A stretch of DNA of 64,000 nucleotides from Porphyromonas uenonis 60-3 (GCF_000174775.1 NZ_ACLR01000088.1:1-64000); one strand, 5' to 3'; shown: positions 37,277 to 46,879, numbered from the stretch's first letter. Notes: a model not told the origin generated them from the sequence alone. Numbers and translations: made by a program.

Positions 37277-40213
37277 ATGAAACGAAATCTATTATTCCTC
37301 TACAGCCTGCTCCTTGCACTGATACCGCTAGGTAGTGTGGCTCAGACTGCAACGAATGATGTGCTGACCTTTACGACAAGTAAGGCGGTCGGTGAGACTA
37401 TTCAAATAAGCCTTCAGTACCAAGGTCAGCTCAAGGTCGAGGGCCTTGAGAGTGTCCCTCCGAGCGCACCGTTTGAGCTCAGCATATCAACGGTCAAGCT
37501 CACGGCACAGACTGTCACTATCAAGGGGCAGCTCTTGCACCTTGCTATATACAACGACCAAAAGATAACCAGCCTCTCTGCGCCGAACCATACGACTCTA
37601 GAGAGGCTGCAATGCGTTAATAACCCTTCGCTCACAAGCCTCAACCTCTCTGGGTGTAATAAGTTGAACTATATATCCATCCTTGGTACAGGACTCAAGG
37701 ATACACATCTGACTCAGTTTATAGGGTCACTCCCCAAGGTAAAGGAGGGGAAGCTCAACTTCTATAATGCATACCAGAAGGCAACCCATGCTTACTGGAC
37801 TATTCAAGACATCCGAGATGCCAATGCTAAGGGGTGGCACGTTACTACCCTTGTAGGGCACGATAATGTGGAGCTTTACCCAGACGAGATCACTATCGGG
37901 GTCGATCCCGCAGTCAGTGAGGTGCTGAGTCTCTGGATCATCGGAGAGGGTGAAAATATCCCGCTCATCTCAAATATAGAAGGAAATCCCGTCATTGAGA
38001 GCGGAGATAAATTCACCCCTTATACCGTAACGCAGAAGTCAGTCGTCATCGGAGGCAATGTGAAGCTTTTTAAGGTGGAGGAGCTGAAGAACATCACCAG
38101 TATCAATCTAGGTAAGAATCGTAGCCTAACACACTTAGTCTGCACTAAGGGTAAGGTCAAGGAGCTGGGACTGTCGGAGTGCTCGTCCTTGAATCTCGTA
38201 GAGTGCTACGGTAATGGCATGCGAGGTGAGGCAACTACACGACTGATGTCTACACTGCCAGACCGCACCTCAGCGAAGGAGCCTGGCAAAATCTACTTCG
38301 TAGACGAAGCCTCCTCTGAAGCTCAAAAGAACAGCTACAGCGATACAGACCTCTTCCTCGCCAAGAACCGTGGCTGGGTCGTCTATCGTCGTCTCTCAAG
38401 TGGCAAATTCGAAGAGATCAAGCCCACTGGCACCTCTTACGATCAGATAACCTTTACCACGGCCAAAAAGGTCGGAGAGGGCTTCTTTATCCTCACAAAT
38501 CCCTCTAAACCTATAAGTGTACGTGGACTCAAGCTACTCTCTCAGAGTGAGAGTACGCCAGACAAGAATGCCATCGTCACGGCACAGGATATAACGCTCG
38601 TGGGTAATGTGCTGAGTCTCGTTCTTGCAGATCAGCAGATCACCGCTTTTGAGTCAAAGGACAACAAAGAGCTTCGGTCGCTAGTTATCTCAGGTAATAA
38701 GCTCACCAAGCTGGATCTCTCTACTTTCGAAAAGCTCGAAAGTGTGGTCTGTTTCGATAATCCGTTTGATAAGGAGGGCTCCGCTTTTACCTTATCACAC
38801 CTGCCTAATCGTACGAAAGAGGAGACACCTGGGGCTATCTCCTTTGTCTCTACTGCCAAGGGAGACCTTACGCCCACATACAGCTCAGCTGCCATCGCTG
38901 CTGCCAACGCGCTCAACTGGAAGGTGATGCAACGTGATCACGAAGGTAATGAGTCTGAGATCGTCCCCAAGATCAATGTCATCACCCTCGTTACGGACAA
39001 AGCTGTAGGTAGCGAGGTGACGATAGAGGCCAAGCTGGCCGATGCCCTTCCCGTCAAAGTAACGGGACTATCCGTTGCTGAGATTACTGCTGCCAATGCG
39101 GCTGGCAAGTTCACCCTAACGGCACAGACCGTCACCCTGACGGGCGATATTATCTCTCTAAGCCTCCCCGATGGCGAGTGGACGAAGATTGAGACCACGA
39201 CTGACTACGACAACCTCGAGTCTCTCGCTTACCCAAGGAATAAGGTGGTAGCTCCTGTTCTAAATACCCCTCGTCTCTCTATGCTGGACTGCCGCAATAA
39301 TGGAATGAGTGAGGCTGAGGTCAAGGCACTTATAGCCACTCTCCCTAACTTATCTAATGAGTCAGCTCAGATGTCAGAGAGAAAGGGTACGCTCCTCATA
39401 GCTGATGAGGCAAACGATACGCACGCAAATGTCTGCCCCGACGAAGCTATCCTGGCTGCTCAGACGAAAAACTGGGAGTCTACAGTACATCTAGGAGGTG
39501 AGGTGAGAGGCAAACTCTTTACCTCGGACAAGAACACCCTGCGCTTTGAGACAAAGCTCCCGATGAAGAGCAAAGTGCGCTTTACCCTTCATTACGCTGG
39601 CACCCTCCTTGCAGCTGATGGTCTTAGTACGCAGGACTATCTACCCGAGAGCTCAGACAGTGAGCAGGAGTGCGAGCTGACCGCGACCTTTGTTCGTCTT
39701 GTGGGTGACGTTGACCAGCTTAACATCACCGCTCAGCAGGTCACCCGCCTTGCTCTGCCTGGGCACAAGAGCATCGCAAAGATTGATTGTGCTGACAATG
39801 CGATCACCACGTTTGACCTCGCTGGCTGTGCGAAGCTACTCTTCCTCAACATGACGAAGAATGGGCTGACAGCAGAGCTCGTGTCGCAGCTGATCGCTCA
39901 ACTGCCTGATCGCTCTGCTGAGACAGACAAGGGTGAGCTACGTCTCTTCAACACCTACAAGGGTGCAGGCGAGACGAACGAAATAACCGCCGAGCATCTC
40001 AAGGCGGCTAAGGCTAAGGGCTGGCGTATCACAGACAGTAAGGCGGAGATTACAGAGCAACAAGTAGCTACGGATCTCGTCTTACGTCCCGACAGCACGG
40101 ATGATACGGTATACACACTCGAGGGTATCCGCCTCTTTATCCCAGCTAACGAGCTACCTGAAGGTATCTACATCATCGGCGGTAAGAAGGTAATCATCAA
40201 TCGCACTAAGTAA
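37277..40213 (+). CDS. Large secreted leucine-rich-repeat surface protein
   Basis: This 978-aa protein starts with a signal peptide ('MKRNLLFLYSLLLALIPLGSVAQ') and contains about four modules of 190-250 residues. Each begins with a strand-rich part ('LTFTTSKAVGETIQISLQYQGQ', 'ITFTTAKKVGEGFFI', 'ITLVTDKAVGSEVTIEAK', 'LRFETKLPMKSKVRFTLHYAG'), continues with short leucine-rich repeats ('LERLQCVNNPSLTSLNLSGCNKL') and ends near 'GW.V'. The C-terminus ('YTLEGIRLF...ELPEGIYIIGGKKVIINRTK') resembles the tail of type IX secretion substrates. It is probably displayed on the cell surface. Ligand or adhesion role is unknown. ATG 37277 is chosen for the signal peptide and the promoter position. Confidence 0.8.
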   Translation: MKRNLLFLYSLLLALIPLGSVAQTATNDVLTFTTSKAVGETIQISLQYQGQLKVEGLESVPPSAPFELSISTVKLTAQTVTIKGQLLHLAIYNDQKITSLSAPNHTTLERLQCVNNPSLTSLNLSGCNKLNYISILGTGLKDTHLTQFIGSLPKVKEGKLNFYNAYQKATHAYWTIQDIRDANAKGWHVTTLVGHDNVELYPDEITIGVDPAVSEVLSLWIIGEGENIPLISNIEGNPVIESGDKFTPYTVTQKSVVIGGNVKLFKVEELKNITSINLGKNRSLTHLVCTKGKVKELGLSECSSLNLVECYGNGMRGEATTRLMSTLPDRTSAKEPGKIYFVDEASSEAQKNSYSDTDLFLAKNRGWVVYRRLSSGKFEEIKPTGTSYDQITFTTAKKVGEGFFILTNPSKPISVRGLKLLSQSESTPDKNAIVTAQDITLVGNVLSLVLADQQITAFESKDNKELRSLVISGNKLTKLDLSTFEKLESVVCFDNPFDKEGSAFTLSHLPNRTKEETPGAISFVSTAKGDLTPTYSSAAIAAANALNWKVMQRDHEGNESEIVPKINVITLVTDKAVGSEVTIEAKLADALPVKVTGLSVAEITAANAAGKFTLTAQTVTLTGDIISLSLPDGEWTKIETTTDYDNLESLAYPRNKVVAPVLNTPRLSMLDCRNNGMSEAEVKALIATLPNLSNESAQMSERKGTLLIADEANDTHANVCPDEAILAAQTKNWESTVHLGGEVRGKLFTSDKNTLRFETKLPMKSKVRFTLHYAGTLLAADGLSTQDYLPESSDSEQECELTATFVRLVGDVDQLNITAQQVTRLALPGHKSIAKIDCADNAITTFDLAGCAKLLFLNMTKNGLTAELVSQLIAQLPDRSAETDKGELRLFNTYKGAGETNEITAEHLKAAKAKGWRITDSKAEITEQQVATDLVLRPDSTDDTVYTLEGIRLFIPANELPEGIYIIGGKKVIINRTK

Positions 40214-40276
40214 CCGACTCCCGCCCAAGGAGCTACGAGGCATCTCTGTCTAGCTAAGGACAGAACCCTCATACAG

Positions 40277-40321
40277 AGCGGACTCAATCACTCCATCGTA
40301 GTGGTTGAGTCCGCTTTTTTA
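40277..40321 (+). terminator. Rho-independent terminator after the large LRR gene
   Basis: AGCGGACTCAATCACT pairs with AGTGGTTGAGTCCGCT round a 7-base loop (16 bp, one G-T pair), followed by six T. It is 63 bases after the stop codon. The rest of 40322-40472 holds no gene; it contains a short direct repeat (ATTGCTRTCCGATAA) and a 31-base match to 36994-37024. Confidence 0.9.
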
Positions 40322-40472
40322 TCCCTCAATCTCTTCTGGAGACATTATTGCTATCCGATAATATTGCTGTCCGATAAAAGTCAGAAAGGGCTTATCAAGG
40401 GGCTAAACCGTAGAATTGAGACCTAAAGGTCAAACTTTTTCGGATAGCCTCCTTTTGTATGCACTTATTATC

Positions 40473-41429
40473 CTAGAGGACGACGAGACCGGCGAGGAGG
40501 AGTTGCAACGTCGTGACGAGGAGGACTAGGAGCGGAAGCAGATAGCGCCACGCATAGCGAGAGAGTTGACCCGCCCAGGGAGTGATCGGTATGATGACCA
40601 GCGGCACGGCGAGGAGAAGCGTGGAGCGCATCGTCTCTGTCTGTACCAGTGCCAGCAGGAGGACGAGGGTCGTCATCAGAAGTAGCGCTCTCTGTCGGTA
40701 CCAGGTGACGACGTGACTGCCTCCACGAATGCTTTCCAGCCCGATACGCGCTATAATAAGCAGCAGGGCTATGATGCCCCACCCTATCCACTCAAAGGGC
40801 GTAGCGGGGCTTAGAAGCGTCTCTACGCTGATCTGTAACTGTGCGTAGAGGTTTAGCAGTGGCGTAGCACCTTGCCAGAGATAGAGCGTAGGCAGTACGA
40901 GCCAAAGGATCGCTATGAAGCCACAGAGATAAGCGAGGTAGGCACGCAGGCGACGCACTTTCATCAAGGCGAGGAGCGACAAGCTCAGCGGTACGATCAG
41001 AAGTAATGGAGGATAGAGCAGGACGGCTATGCCCATCATGAGTCCTGCGAGGGTGAGCGTCTGAAGCTGGTCAGGACGACTGTAGCAGAGCATCTGCAGG
41101 TATAGCGCTATGAGCAGTGCGGGGAGCGCCCAGACGGACCAACTAAGCGTAAAGAATGCGGTGAGTGGCACCAAGAGCATCGTCTGCAGGAGTAGTAAGA
41201 GCGCTCGCTGACGGGGTGTGATGAGGAGAAGCTGTATGGCTATGCGGTCTGACAGTCCGAGTGTAGCGACAAGCGCTAGAGAGTGAGAGACAAAGCCCAC
41301 GAGCAGTGCTGTACTATCAAGCTCTAGAGCGAGCAAGTACCACTGTATGACGGCGCAGAGCAGCCAGACGACTACCATCGTAAGGAGTGCCAGTGGCGCA
41401 GGGAGCGAACTTCTATAGCGTTGTATCAT
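40473..41429 (-). CDS. Polytopic membrane protein, DUF6427-like
   Basis: A 318-aa integral membrane protein with about nine or ten hydrophobic segments and very high leucine content. It has no obvious catalytic motif; 'YPPLLLIVPLSLSLLALMKVRRLRAYLAYLCGF' near the middle is the most distinctive stretch and resembles Bacteroidetes proteins of the DUF6427 type. It starts 4 bases after the glycosyltransferase gene, so it is the last gene of the run pth-S4-glycosyltransferase-membrane protein. A role in surface glycan handling is only a guess from context. Confidence 0.7.
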   Translation of the reverse strand: MIQRYRSSLPAPLALLTMVVVWLLCAVIQWYLLALELDSTALLVGFVSHSLALVATLGLSDRIAIQLLLITPRQRALLLLLQTMLLVPLTAFFTLSWSVWALPALLIALYLQMLCYSRPDQLQTLTLAGLMMGIAVLLYPPLLLIVPLSLSLLALMKVRRLRAYLAYLCGFIAILWLVLPTLYLWQGATPLLNLYAQLQISVETLLSPATPFEWIGWGIIALLLIIARIGLESIRGGSHVVTWYRQRALLLMTTLVLLLALVQTETMRSTLLLAVPLVIIPITPWAGQLSRYAWRYLLPLLVLLVTTLQLLLAGLVVL

Positions 41430-41433
41430 CTAC

Positions 41434-42585
41434 TTACTTATAGCGCTCAGCGATCAAACTGTCTAGATAGCCATCTAGCTGCGACATATATTGGTCGAAG
41501 GTGTAGGGCAGTAGCGAATGCCTCGTGGCTCCATCTCGGCGCTCCCCTATCAATCTATAGAGATGCCGCAAAGCTCGTGCTATATCCTCCTTATCTAGCG
41601 GGTTCAGTCTATAACCCTCCCGCTCAGAGCGAATGAGTGTGCAGGAGCCGGCCACCTCGCTCACCGCTACGGGTATGCCAAGAACGAGCGCCTCGGCGAC
41701 CGTCGCACCAAAAGGTTCGTACGTACTAGGCAGTATCAGCGCATCCCCGAGGCCGTAGTGCGCATAGAGGTCACTCCCCTGCTGCTTTCCTGCGAAGGTA
41801 ACCCGCTCCTCTAGCGATAGCGTCGTAGCTTGTTGGCGTAGCTCCGCATCCAGCGGTCCATCGCCCACCATCAGTAGTTGAAGGTCTAGATCTTCGTCAA
41901 TAACTATTCTAAAAGCCTCTAGGAGGCGTGGCAAGTTCTTCACCTTGTCAAGTCGCCCCACGTAGAGGATCACCGCCCGCCCGTCAGGGATAGCGTAGCG
42001 AGAGCGCAGTGCTGCGGTCTCTGCCTGCGCTAGAGCCACCTGTCGCTGCAAGTATTGCTCATCTTGGACGATCGGTAGGTAGTGCCACTTCGATAACTCC
42101 CCACGGTACCTATCTCGGTACAGATCTTTCGCCTGCTCGTTGCAGAGTATCACCCCATCAATGCGATCTAGCATCCATCGCTTTGGCGAGAAAGATGAAC
42201 CCCGCAATGTCTCCTCAGCCATGATCAAGTTGTCATCGCACATAGAGACCAGCCGTGGTAGGGGACGTGCGGAGAGTCCACGCAGTAGGTAGAGCATCCC
42301 TGTCAGGAGATTGAACTCGCTACAGAGGATCAGATCATACGGCTTGCGCAAGATGCGTAGTAGCTCGGGGCGCAGATTGGGTAGGAGACGACTCCCAGGG
42401 GCTAATAGCTTATAGTCAAACTGTATGCGCCCGCCTTGCAGTGAGAGGTTGAAGTCTTGCTCCAACGGCTGACCATACTCCAGGTATAGCTCGGTGTCAT
42501 ACCGCTTCGTCAGGTGAGAGAAGAGGTCTATCCGATAGGGAGCCAGCGCTCTGTGGATGATCAGTATGCGAGGCGTGTGCTGCAT
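41434..42585 (-). CDS. GT4-family glycosyltransferase
   Basis: A 383-aa GT-B fold enzyme that would transfer a sugar from a nucleotide donor onto a surface glycan or lipid. The C-terminal donor domain shows 'AVILYVGRLDKVKNLPRLLEAFRIV', 'LMVGDGPLDAELRQ', and the E-x7-E motif 'EPFGATVAEALVLGIPVAVSEVAG'. The N-terminal acceptor domain begins 'RILIIHRALAPYRIDLFSHL'. The donor and acceptor are not predictable. It lies 15 bases after the S4-domain gene. Confidence 0.87.
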   Translation of the reverse strand: MQHTPRILIIHRALAPYRIDLFSHLTKRYDTELYLEYGQPLEQDFNLSLQGGRIQFDYKLLAPGSRLLPNLRPELLRILRKPYDLILCSEFNLLTGMLYLLRGLSARPLPRLVSMCDDNLIMAEETLRGSSFSPKRWMLDRIDGVILCNEQAKDLYRDRYRGELSKWHYLPIVQDEQYLQRQVALAQAETAALRSRYAIPDGRAVILYVGRLDKVKNLPRLLEAFRIVIDEDLDLQLLMVGDGPLDAELRQQATTLSLEERVTFAGKQQGSDLYAHYGLGDALILPSTYEPFGATVAEALVLGIPVAVSEVAGSCTLIRSEREGYRLNPLDKEDIARALRHLYRLIGERRDGATRHSLLPYTFDQYMSQLDGYLDSLIAERYK

Positions 42586-42600
42586 CTTGTCCTAAGGTGC

Positions 42601-43101
42601 TTACCAGTTGTCCCAGTCGAGGAGATCTGATGAGGGATTGTCTTGCTCCTCATCATAGTCGAGAGACTCATCATAGTCTAGAGGCTCATCGCTCCAATCC
42701 TCTAGGGGCGCTGTCTCGACGACAGGCGCTTGAAGAAATTGCTCTAGATCACGTCGCTCACGCTTGGTTGGTCTGCCAAGCCCTTGGGCACGATCCACAT
42801 AACCCGACATGCGCTTGAGCTCCAGTAGCTCATATTGCTCAGGTGGCGTCACATTAAGGATATACTCGGGGACGAGTTTGGCACCCATACGGTTGGCTGT
42901 GGTCTGTAGCACCTTAAAGGATAGCGTCACTGGAGGCTTGCGCACCGATATGATGTCGCCCATCATGACCATCTTAGCGGGCTTGGCGGTCACATCATTG
43001 ATCGCCACCCTACCCTTCCGACAGGCATCCTGCGCTATGGAGCGCGTCTTGAAGAGACGCACCGCCCAGAGGAAGCTGTCGATCCGTACAGGTCTGCTCA
43101 T
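42601..43101 (-). CDS. S4-domain RNA-binding protein, HslR (Hsp15) family
   Basis: A 166-aa protein with an N-terminal S4 domain: 'RIDSFLWAVRLFKTRSIAQDACRKGRVAINDVTAKPAKMVMMGDIISVRK'. This is the pattern of Hsp15, which binds stalled 50S subunits with peptidyl-tRNA. The middle 'AQGLGRPTKRERRDLEQF' is also typical. The last 40 residues are strongly acidic (Asp/Glu runs), longer than in E. coli. It sits 7 bases downstream of pth, which fits a shared role in dealing with peptidyl-tRNA. Confidence 0.87.
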   Translation of the reverse strand: MSRPVRIDSFLWAVRLFKTRSIAQDACRKGRVAINDVTAKPAKMVMMGDIISVRKPPVTLSFKVLQTTANRMGAKLVPEYILNVTPPEQYELLELKRMSGYVDRAQGLGRPTKRERRDLEQFLQAPVVETAPLEDWSDEPLDYDESLDYDEEQDNPSSDLLDWDNW

Positions 43102-43108
43102 GGCTTGA

Positions 43109-43669
43109 CTAGTTAAAGCTATTCATCGTCCGCTCCACACCTACTAGGCAGAAGCTCTGAATCATCTCATCGGTACGCTCTAGGAGCCGCGGCATGTCCG
43201 CCAGCTCCCCCTCGGGAAACTGCGCCAAGACATACTCTATCTGCTTACCTCTCGGGTAGTCATGCCCTATACCAAAGCGTAGTCGTGGATAGCGATCCGT
43301 GCCGAGTAGTTCGGTGATATGCTTCAGACCATTGTGTCCGCCTGCACTACCGCCAGGCTTCATACGAAGCGTGCCGAAGGGAAGTGCCAAGTCATCGAGA
43401 CAGATAAGGATGTTTTCTATCGGCACCTTCAACTCCCTCATCCAGTAGCGCACAGCTGTGCCACTAAGGTTCATATAAGTGGATGGCTTGAGGAGCGTCA
43501 GCTGGACATTCTTAATGCGTCCCGAGGCTATCTCCCCATGGCGAGCTGTAGACCAGGTCCATCCCTGCTGGTCAGCAAGGTGACTCACCATACGAAAGCC
43601 TATGTTGTGTCTCGTGCCACGATACTCCTCCGTAGGATTACCGAGCCCGACGATTAGATATTGATTCAT
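43109..43669 (-). CDS. pth: Peptidyl-tRNA hydrolase
   Basis: Pth frees tRNA from prematurely released peptidyl-tRNA. The 186-aa protein has 'LIVGLGNPTEEYRGTRHNIGFRMV' with the catalytic His, 'KPSTYMNLSGTAV', 'LICLDDLALPFGTLRMKPGGSAGGHNGLKHI' with the catalytic Asp, and 'RLRFGIGHDYPRGK'. Length is normal. It is the first gene of the run leading to the S4 protein, glycosyltransferase and membrane protein. Confidence 0.96.
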   Translation of the reverse strand: MNQYLIVGLGNPTEEYRGTRHNIGFRMVSHLADQQGWTWSTARHGEIASGRIKNVQLTLLKPSTYMNLSGTAVRYWMRELKVPIENILICLDDLALPFGTLRMKPGGSAGGHNGLKHITELLGTDRYPRLRFGIGHDYPRGKQIEYVLAQFPEGELADMPRLLERTDEMIQSFCLVGVERTMNSFN

Positions 43670-43725
43670 ATTGCGATAGATATCAATGAGCGCGAGACCG
43701 CATCGCCCAGTCTCTCATAGGGATC

Positions 43726-44445
43726 CTATCTGTGCCACTGTATAGGACCACCTACAGATATCTCTGGTAGGAGGTTCTCTCGGTCTATCTCTACAGGATT
43801 GACCTTGTTATTGTTATTAGGCGCAATAGGCGAGAGCTTCGGCTCGGGCACCATCAGCGTACCCTTCTCGATCAAATCATTCATCTCAGGCACACGCCCA
43901 GCGCTCAGATAGCGACTAGAGAAGTATGCGCTACGTCCGAGACGCTCTATGACGATACCACGACTATTGGTACTGTGCATCATGACGGGGTCGCCATCGA
44001 CAATGTCAATGACCATCGCCACATGTCCTACACGACCGCTACCACGATTACGTCCCTTGAAGAAGAGCAAGTCTCCTGGCAGTATCTCTTCCCTCTTGAT
44101 CTTCTTGACATATCCAGCCTGCGTAGCAGAGCCACGTGGCACCGTGATGCCATATCGTGAGTAGACGTATGATACGAAGCCCGAGCAGTCCATTCGCCAG
44201 GGCAGATTACCTCTATAGCCGTACGGCTTGCCTAGTAGTTCCTTGCCTGTGTCGATCAAGTCAGCGACCAATTCTTCGTGAGCCGTCTGAGCCTTGCTCC
44301 CCACCACACGCTGTATGGGAGGACGCTTCAGTATAGGGCGCTTAGAGGTCATACCGCTGGGGCTCTTGGCTGCACATTGACTTAGGAGCAATGCGAGCAG
44401 GAAGGTGCTTAGGAGCAGTCTGATAGATCTAGGTTTATAACTCAT
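43726..44445 (-). CDS. NlpC/P60 peptidoglycan endopeptidase lipoprotein
   Basis: This 240-aa lipoprotein (lipobox LLSQC, Cys at residue 24) would cut peptide links in peptidoglycan. The C40 domain runs from about 60 to 180: 'GKPYGYRGNLPWRMDCSGFVSYVYSRYGI' holds the catalytic Cys at about 87, 'GRVGHVAMVIDIV' holds the His at about 141, and 'MMHSTNSRGI' supplies the third polar residue at about 157. ATG 44445 is chosen because it precedes the signal peptide and lies 41 bases after a full promoter; a longer frame to 44550 would cross that promoter. Confidence 0.9.
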   Translation of the reverse strand: MSYKPRSIRLLLSTFLLALLLSQCAAKSPSGMTSKRPILKRPPIQRVVGSKAQTAHEELVADLIDTGKELLGKPYGYRGNLPWRMDCSGFVSYVYSRYGITVPRGSATQAGYVKKIKREEILPGDLLFFKGRNRGSGRVGHVAMVIDIVDGDPVMMHSTNSRGIVIERLGRSAYFSSRYLSAGRVPEMNDLIEKGTLMVPEPKLSPIAPNNNNKVNPVEIDRENLLPEISVGGPIQWHR

Positions 44446-44486
44446 CCAGTATGTCGTTGTAGCTACGGATAGCTGTACATTCGGGA

Positions 44487-44518
44487 CAAAGGTACTAATT
44501 TCTCTCAGCAAAAACAAA
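44487..44518 (-). promoter_or_regulatory. Full promoter of the NlpC/P60 gene
   Basis: On the minus strand TTTG (44518-44515), a 20-base spacer and TACCTTTG (44494-44487) match both Bacteroidetes promoter boxes exactly. It lies 41 bases before the start codon. Confidence 0.75.
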
Positions 44519-44578
44519 TGACCCGTTACCGACCGCCTACAAAAGCCCACGAGTAGTCCCGTCTAATTTCGACTTCTA

Positions 44579-44753
44579 CCGAGGAAATCGGAAATCTCCA
44601 GCGAGGAAACGAAAATTCTCCACGGAGCCGGGAAATAAAAGTTCGGAAGAATGAAATGAAACTTCGGAAGAAGCAAATCAAAGTTCGGAAGAATTTTTTT
44701 ATTCCTCCGTGGAGGATTTTCGTTTTCTACCGAGGCAATTTTGATTTCCTCGG
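44579..44753 (-). repeat. Intergenic repeat element R3, reversed orientation
   Basis: This is a full copy of the R element in the opposite orientation to R1. The three 21-base core units read TTCGGAAGAA on the plus strand (about 44632-44695), and the arms begin CCGAGGAAATCG and end TTTCCTCGG. Confidence 0.8.
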
Positions 44754-44795
44754 AGGTGTGGTGTCAGGGTCCTCGAAGAGCGTCGGAGTGCCTTG

Positions 44796-44980
44796 AGACG
44801 AGTAACGGCTGTAGGGACGCTCGGTCGAGCGTCCGTTCCCGTTAAAACCACGACGCTGTAACTTTTGATACAACAGATGCTGTCTCTTTTGACACAACGG
44901 ACGCACGACCGTGCGTCCCTACAACCGTTACACGTCTTGTCGTTCGGGGACGGACGCTCGACCGAGCGTCCCTATACAGG
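44796..44980. repeat. GC-rich hairpin module H2 with three hairpins
   Basis: Three 9-bp perfect hairpins with 2-base loops: GGACGCTCG-gt-CGAGCGTCC (44815-44834), GGACGCACG-ac-CGTGCGTCC (44899-44918) and GGACGCTCG-ac-CGAGCGTCC (44952-44971). Between them are the GTTAAAACCACGACG and TGTAACTTTTGATACAAC units seen in H1 and H3. Confidence 0.75.
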
Positions 44981-45004
44981 GTTACTCGGCTAATTCTGAC
45001 TTCT

Positions 45005-45136
45005 ACCGAAGAATCGGCAAGCTCCACAATGCGAATAAAAATTCTCCATGGAACCGAGAAATAAAAGTTCGGAAGAATTTGTTAGTTCCTCCGTAGAAAA
45101 CGAAAAGGCACCACCGAGGAATCCTTCGATTGCCTC
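45005..45136 (-). repeat. Truncated repeat element R4
   Basis: This is a shortened reversed copy: both arms are recognisable (ACCGAAGAATCGG...; CACCGAGGAATCC) but only one of the three 21-base core units remains. It lies downstream of the LRR gene at 45200 and separates it from H2. Confidence 0.65.
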
Positions 45137-45199
45137 AATGGTGCCCTTTAGAGAGCTAATGCCTATTAGTGCGACTAGCACCATAGGCGGTGAGATATA

Positions 45200-46879
45200 T
45201 TACCTCTTGACAAACTTGTAGGTGGTGTCTCCTAGCTGTACGATGTAGACACCCTGTGGTAGGTAGCCTAAGTAGATAGAGCCGTCCTCCTGGTCGTACA
45301 CTTCACTCAGGAGCTCCTCTCCAGAGGCTGCATAGACTCTGAGTAGGGTAGCGGGAGTATCCTCAGCAAGACGTGCGTAGAGACGCTGATCTGCTGCATT
45401 GTAGTAGATAGCTGTCTCAGCCGTAGAGAGTTGTGTCACGGAGACGGTACTTCTACCAGGGTATGGCTGTGGATCACCAGCATTACCATTCATGAGCACC
45501 CAGCCCTTGTCGGTAGCAACCTTTACTTGTCTATCGGTGATACCGTTTTTCTCTTCGCCCTCTGCTATGTCAATGGCGATGAATCGACCAGCTGCAAGGA
45601 AGTTCGCATCTAGTAGCTCAAACTTAGGGATAGACTCTACAATCACCTGCATAGCTGGCTCAGCGATTTCATTGACGGATATGTCAGTATACTGAAGCTC
45701 CTTACAAGCTGAGAAGTCTAGCTTGGTAAGTTTGTTTTCAAAGGCGATGAAGTCTCGCAGTAGGGGAGTCTTCGTCAGGTCTAGCTCTGTAAGCTCATTC
45801 CTCTCGCAGTAGAGTTTCTTTATCATAGGATTGTGCGAGAGATCTACCTTCTTAAATCCACAACTAGCCATATTGATATACTCCAGCTTGGTGTTCTTTG
45901 AGAAGTCTGGATCGACGGTAAGGTTTGTTTTCTTGATCGTAAGCATCTTTAGCTCGGGAAGAGTAGAGAGGAAGTCAAGCGAGGAGAGCTTCTTGTTATT
46001 ATTGAGATTCAGCTCCTCTAGTAGAGGATTCTTTGATAGATCTAGTGTAGTCAGCTTATTACCTCCGAGGTGTAGCTGCTTGAGCTTGGGGTTGTGAGAT
46101 ACGTCTATTGACTTCAGACCTATTAGGTCAGCCTTAAATACCTCTAGATTGGGTAGCATAGAGAGATCTACGGTCTTGAGATCATAATTCTGACTGCACT
46201 GTATGAGGGTAAGCTCGGGACACTTAGAGAGGTCTAGTGAGGTAAGCGCCATCTTTTCACCATGGAATACCTTTAGCTTAGGGTTGTGTGTTAGATCTAC
46301 TGAGCTGATTTTATTACCGCTGAGTACAACCACCTCAAGCTCTGGTAGATTAGAGAGATCTATCGCCTTGAGCATACAATTCTGCACACCAAGCTCTTTG
46401 AGCTTAGGACTCTTTGAGAGGTCTAGCTCCTTAATCACAGTTGAGTAGCAAAAGAGCTTCTCAAGATTAGGTTGGCCAGTTACATCAAGCTGCGTGATAC
46501 CTGTCTGGTAGCACCATAGCTCCTCAAGTGTATTGATCTCTCCAAGATCAATAGAGGTGAGGGCTGTCTTATTGAGATTGAGATAAGTAATCGGACCGTA
46601 GATAGTTGCCTTGGTCAGATCCTTTGGGAGGTCGATAGCCCTCTTTTCGTCTCCCTTTTGGATCTTCTCGTTGTCTTGACACTGACCGTCACCATTGAGG
46701 TCTATCCAGCAACCGTCTGTAGGAGCGAGGACATGTATAACCAGAGAGGCGTTTTCGTCATCAGTGATGAAGGTGAGATTGATGCTGGGCTCCATGAGCG
46801 GTGCCTGAGCCTTCGTCTGTGTAGCTACTCCTAGCAGAGTCATAGCGAGGAGTAGAAGTAAAGTGTAGTTTTTCTTCAT
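45200..46879 (-). CDS. Secreted leucine-rich-repeat protein with type IX sorting tail
   Basis: This 559-aa protein has a signal peptide ('MKKNYTLLLLLAMTLLGVATQTKA'), then about fifteen leucine-rich repeats of roughly 20-22 residues such as 'LKELGVQNCMLKAIDLSNLPELE' and 'LKQLHLGGNKLTTLDLSKNPLLEEL' (about residues 80-430). The C-terminal 80 residues ('LRVYAASGEELLSEVY...YLPQGVYIVQLGDTTYKFVKR') form a type A sorting domain for type IX secretion. The protein is probably a surface-bound binding or adhesion factor. ATG 46879 directly precedes the signal peptide and lies 48 bases after a promoter octamer. Confidence 0.85.
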   Translation of the reverse strand: MKKNYTLLLLLAMTLLGVATQTKAQAPLMEPSINLTFITDDENASLVIHVLAPTDGCWIDLNGDGQCQDNEKIQKGDEKRAIDLPKDLTKATIYGPITYLNLNKTALTSIDLGEINTLEELWCYQTGITQLDVTGQPNLEKLFCYSTVIKELDLSKSPKLKELGVQNCMLKAIDLSNLPELEVVVLSGNKISSVDLTHNPKLKVFHGEKMALTSLDLSKCPELTLIQCSQNYDLKTVDLSMLPNLEVFKADLIGLKSIDVSHNPKLKQLHLGGNKLTTLDLSKNPLLEELNLNNNKKLSSLDFLSTLPELKMLTIKKTNLTVDPDFSKNTKLEYINMASCGFKKVDLSHNPMIKKLYCERNELTELDLTKTPLLRDFIAFENKLTKLDFSACKELQYTDISVNEIAEPAMQVIVESIPKFELLDANFLAAGRFIAIDIAEGEEKNGITDRQVKVATDKGWVLMNGNAGDPQPYPGRSTVSVTQLSTAETAIYYNAADQRLYARLAEDTPATLLRVYAASGEELLSEVYDQEDGSIYLGYLPQGVYIVQLGDTTYKFVKR

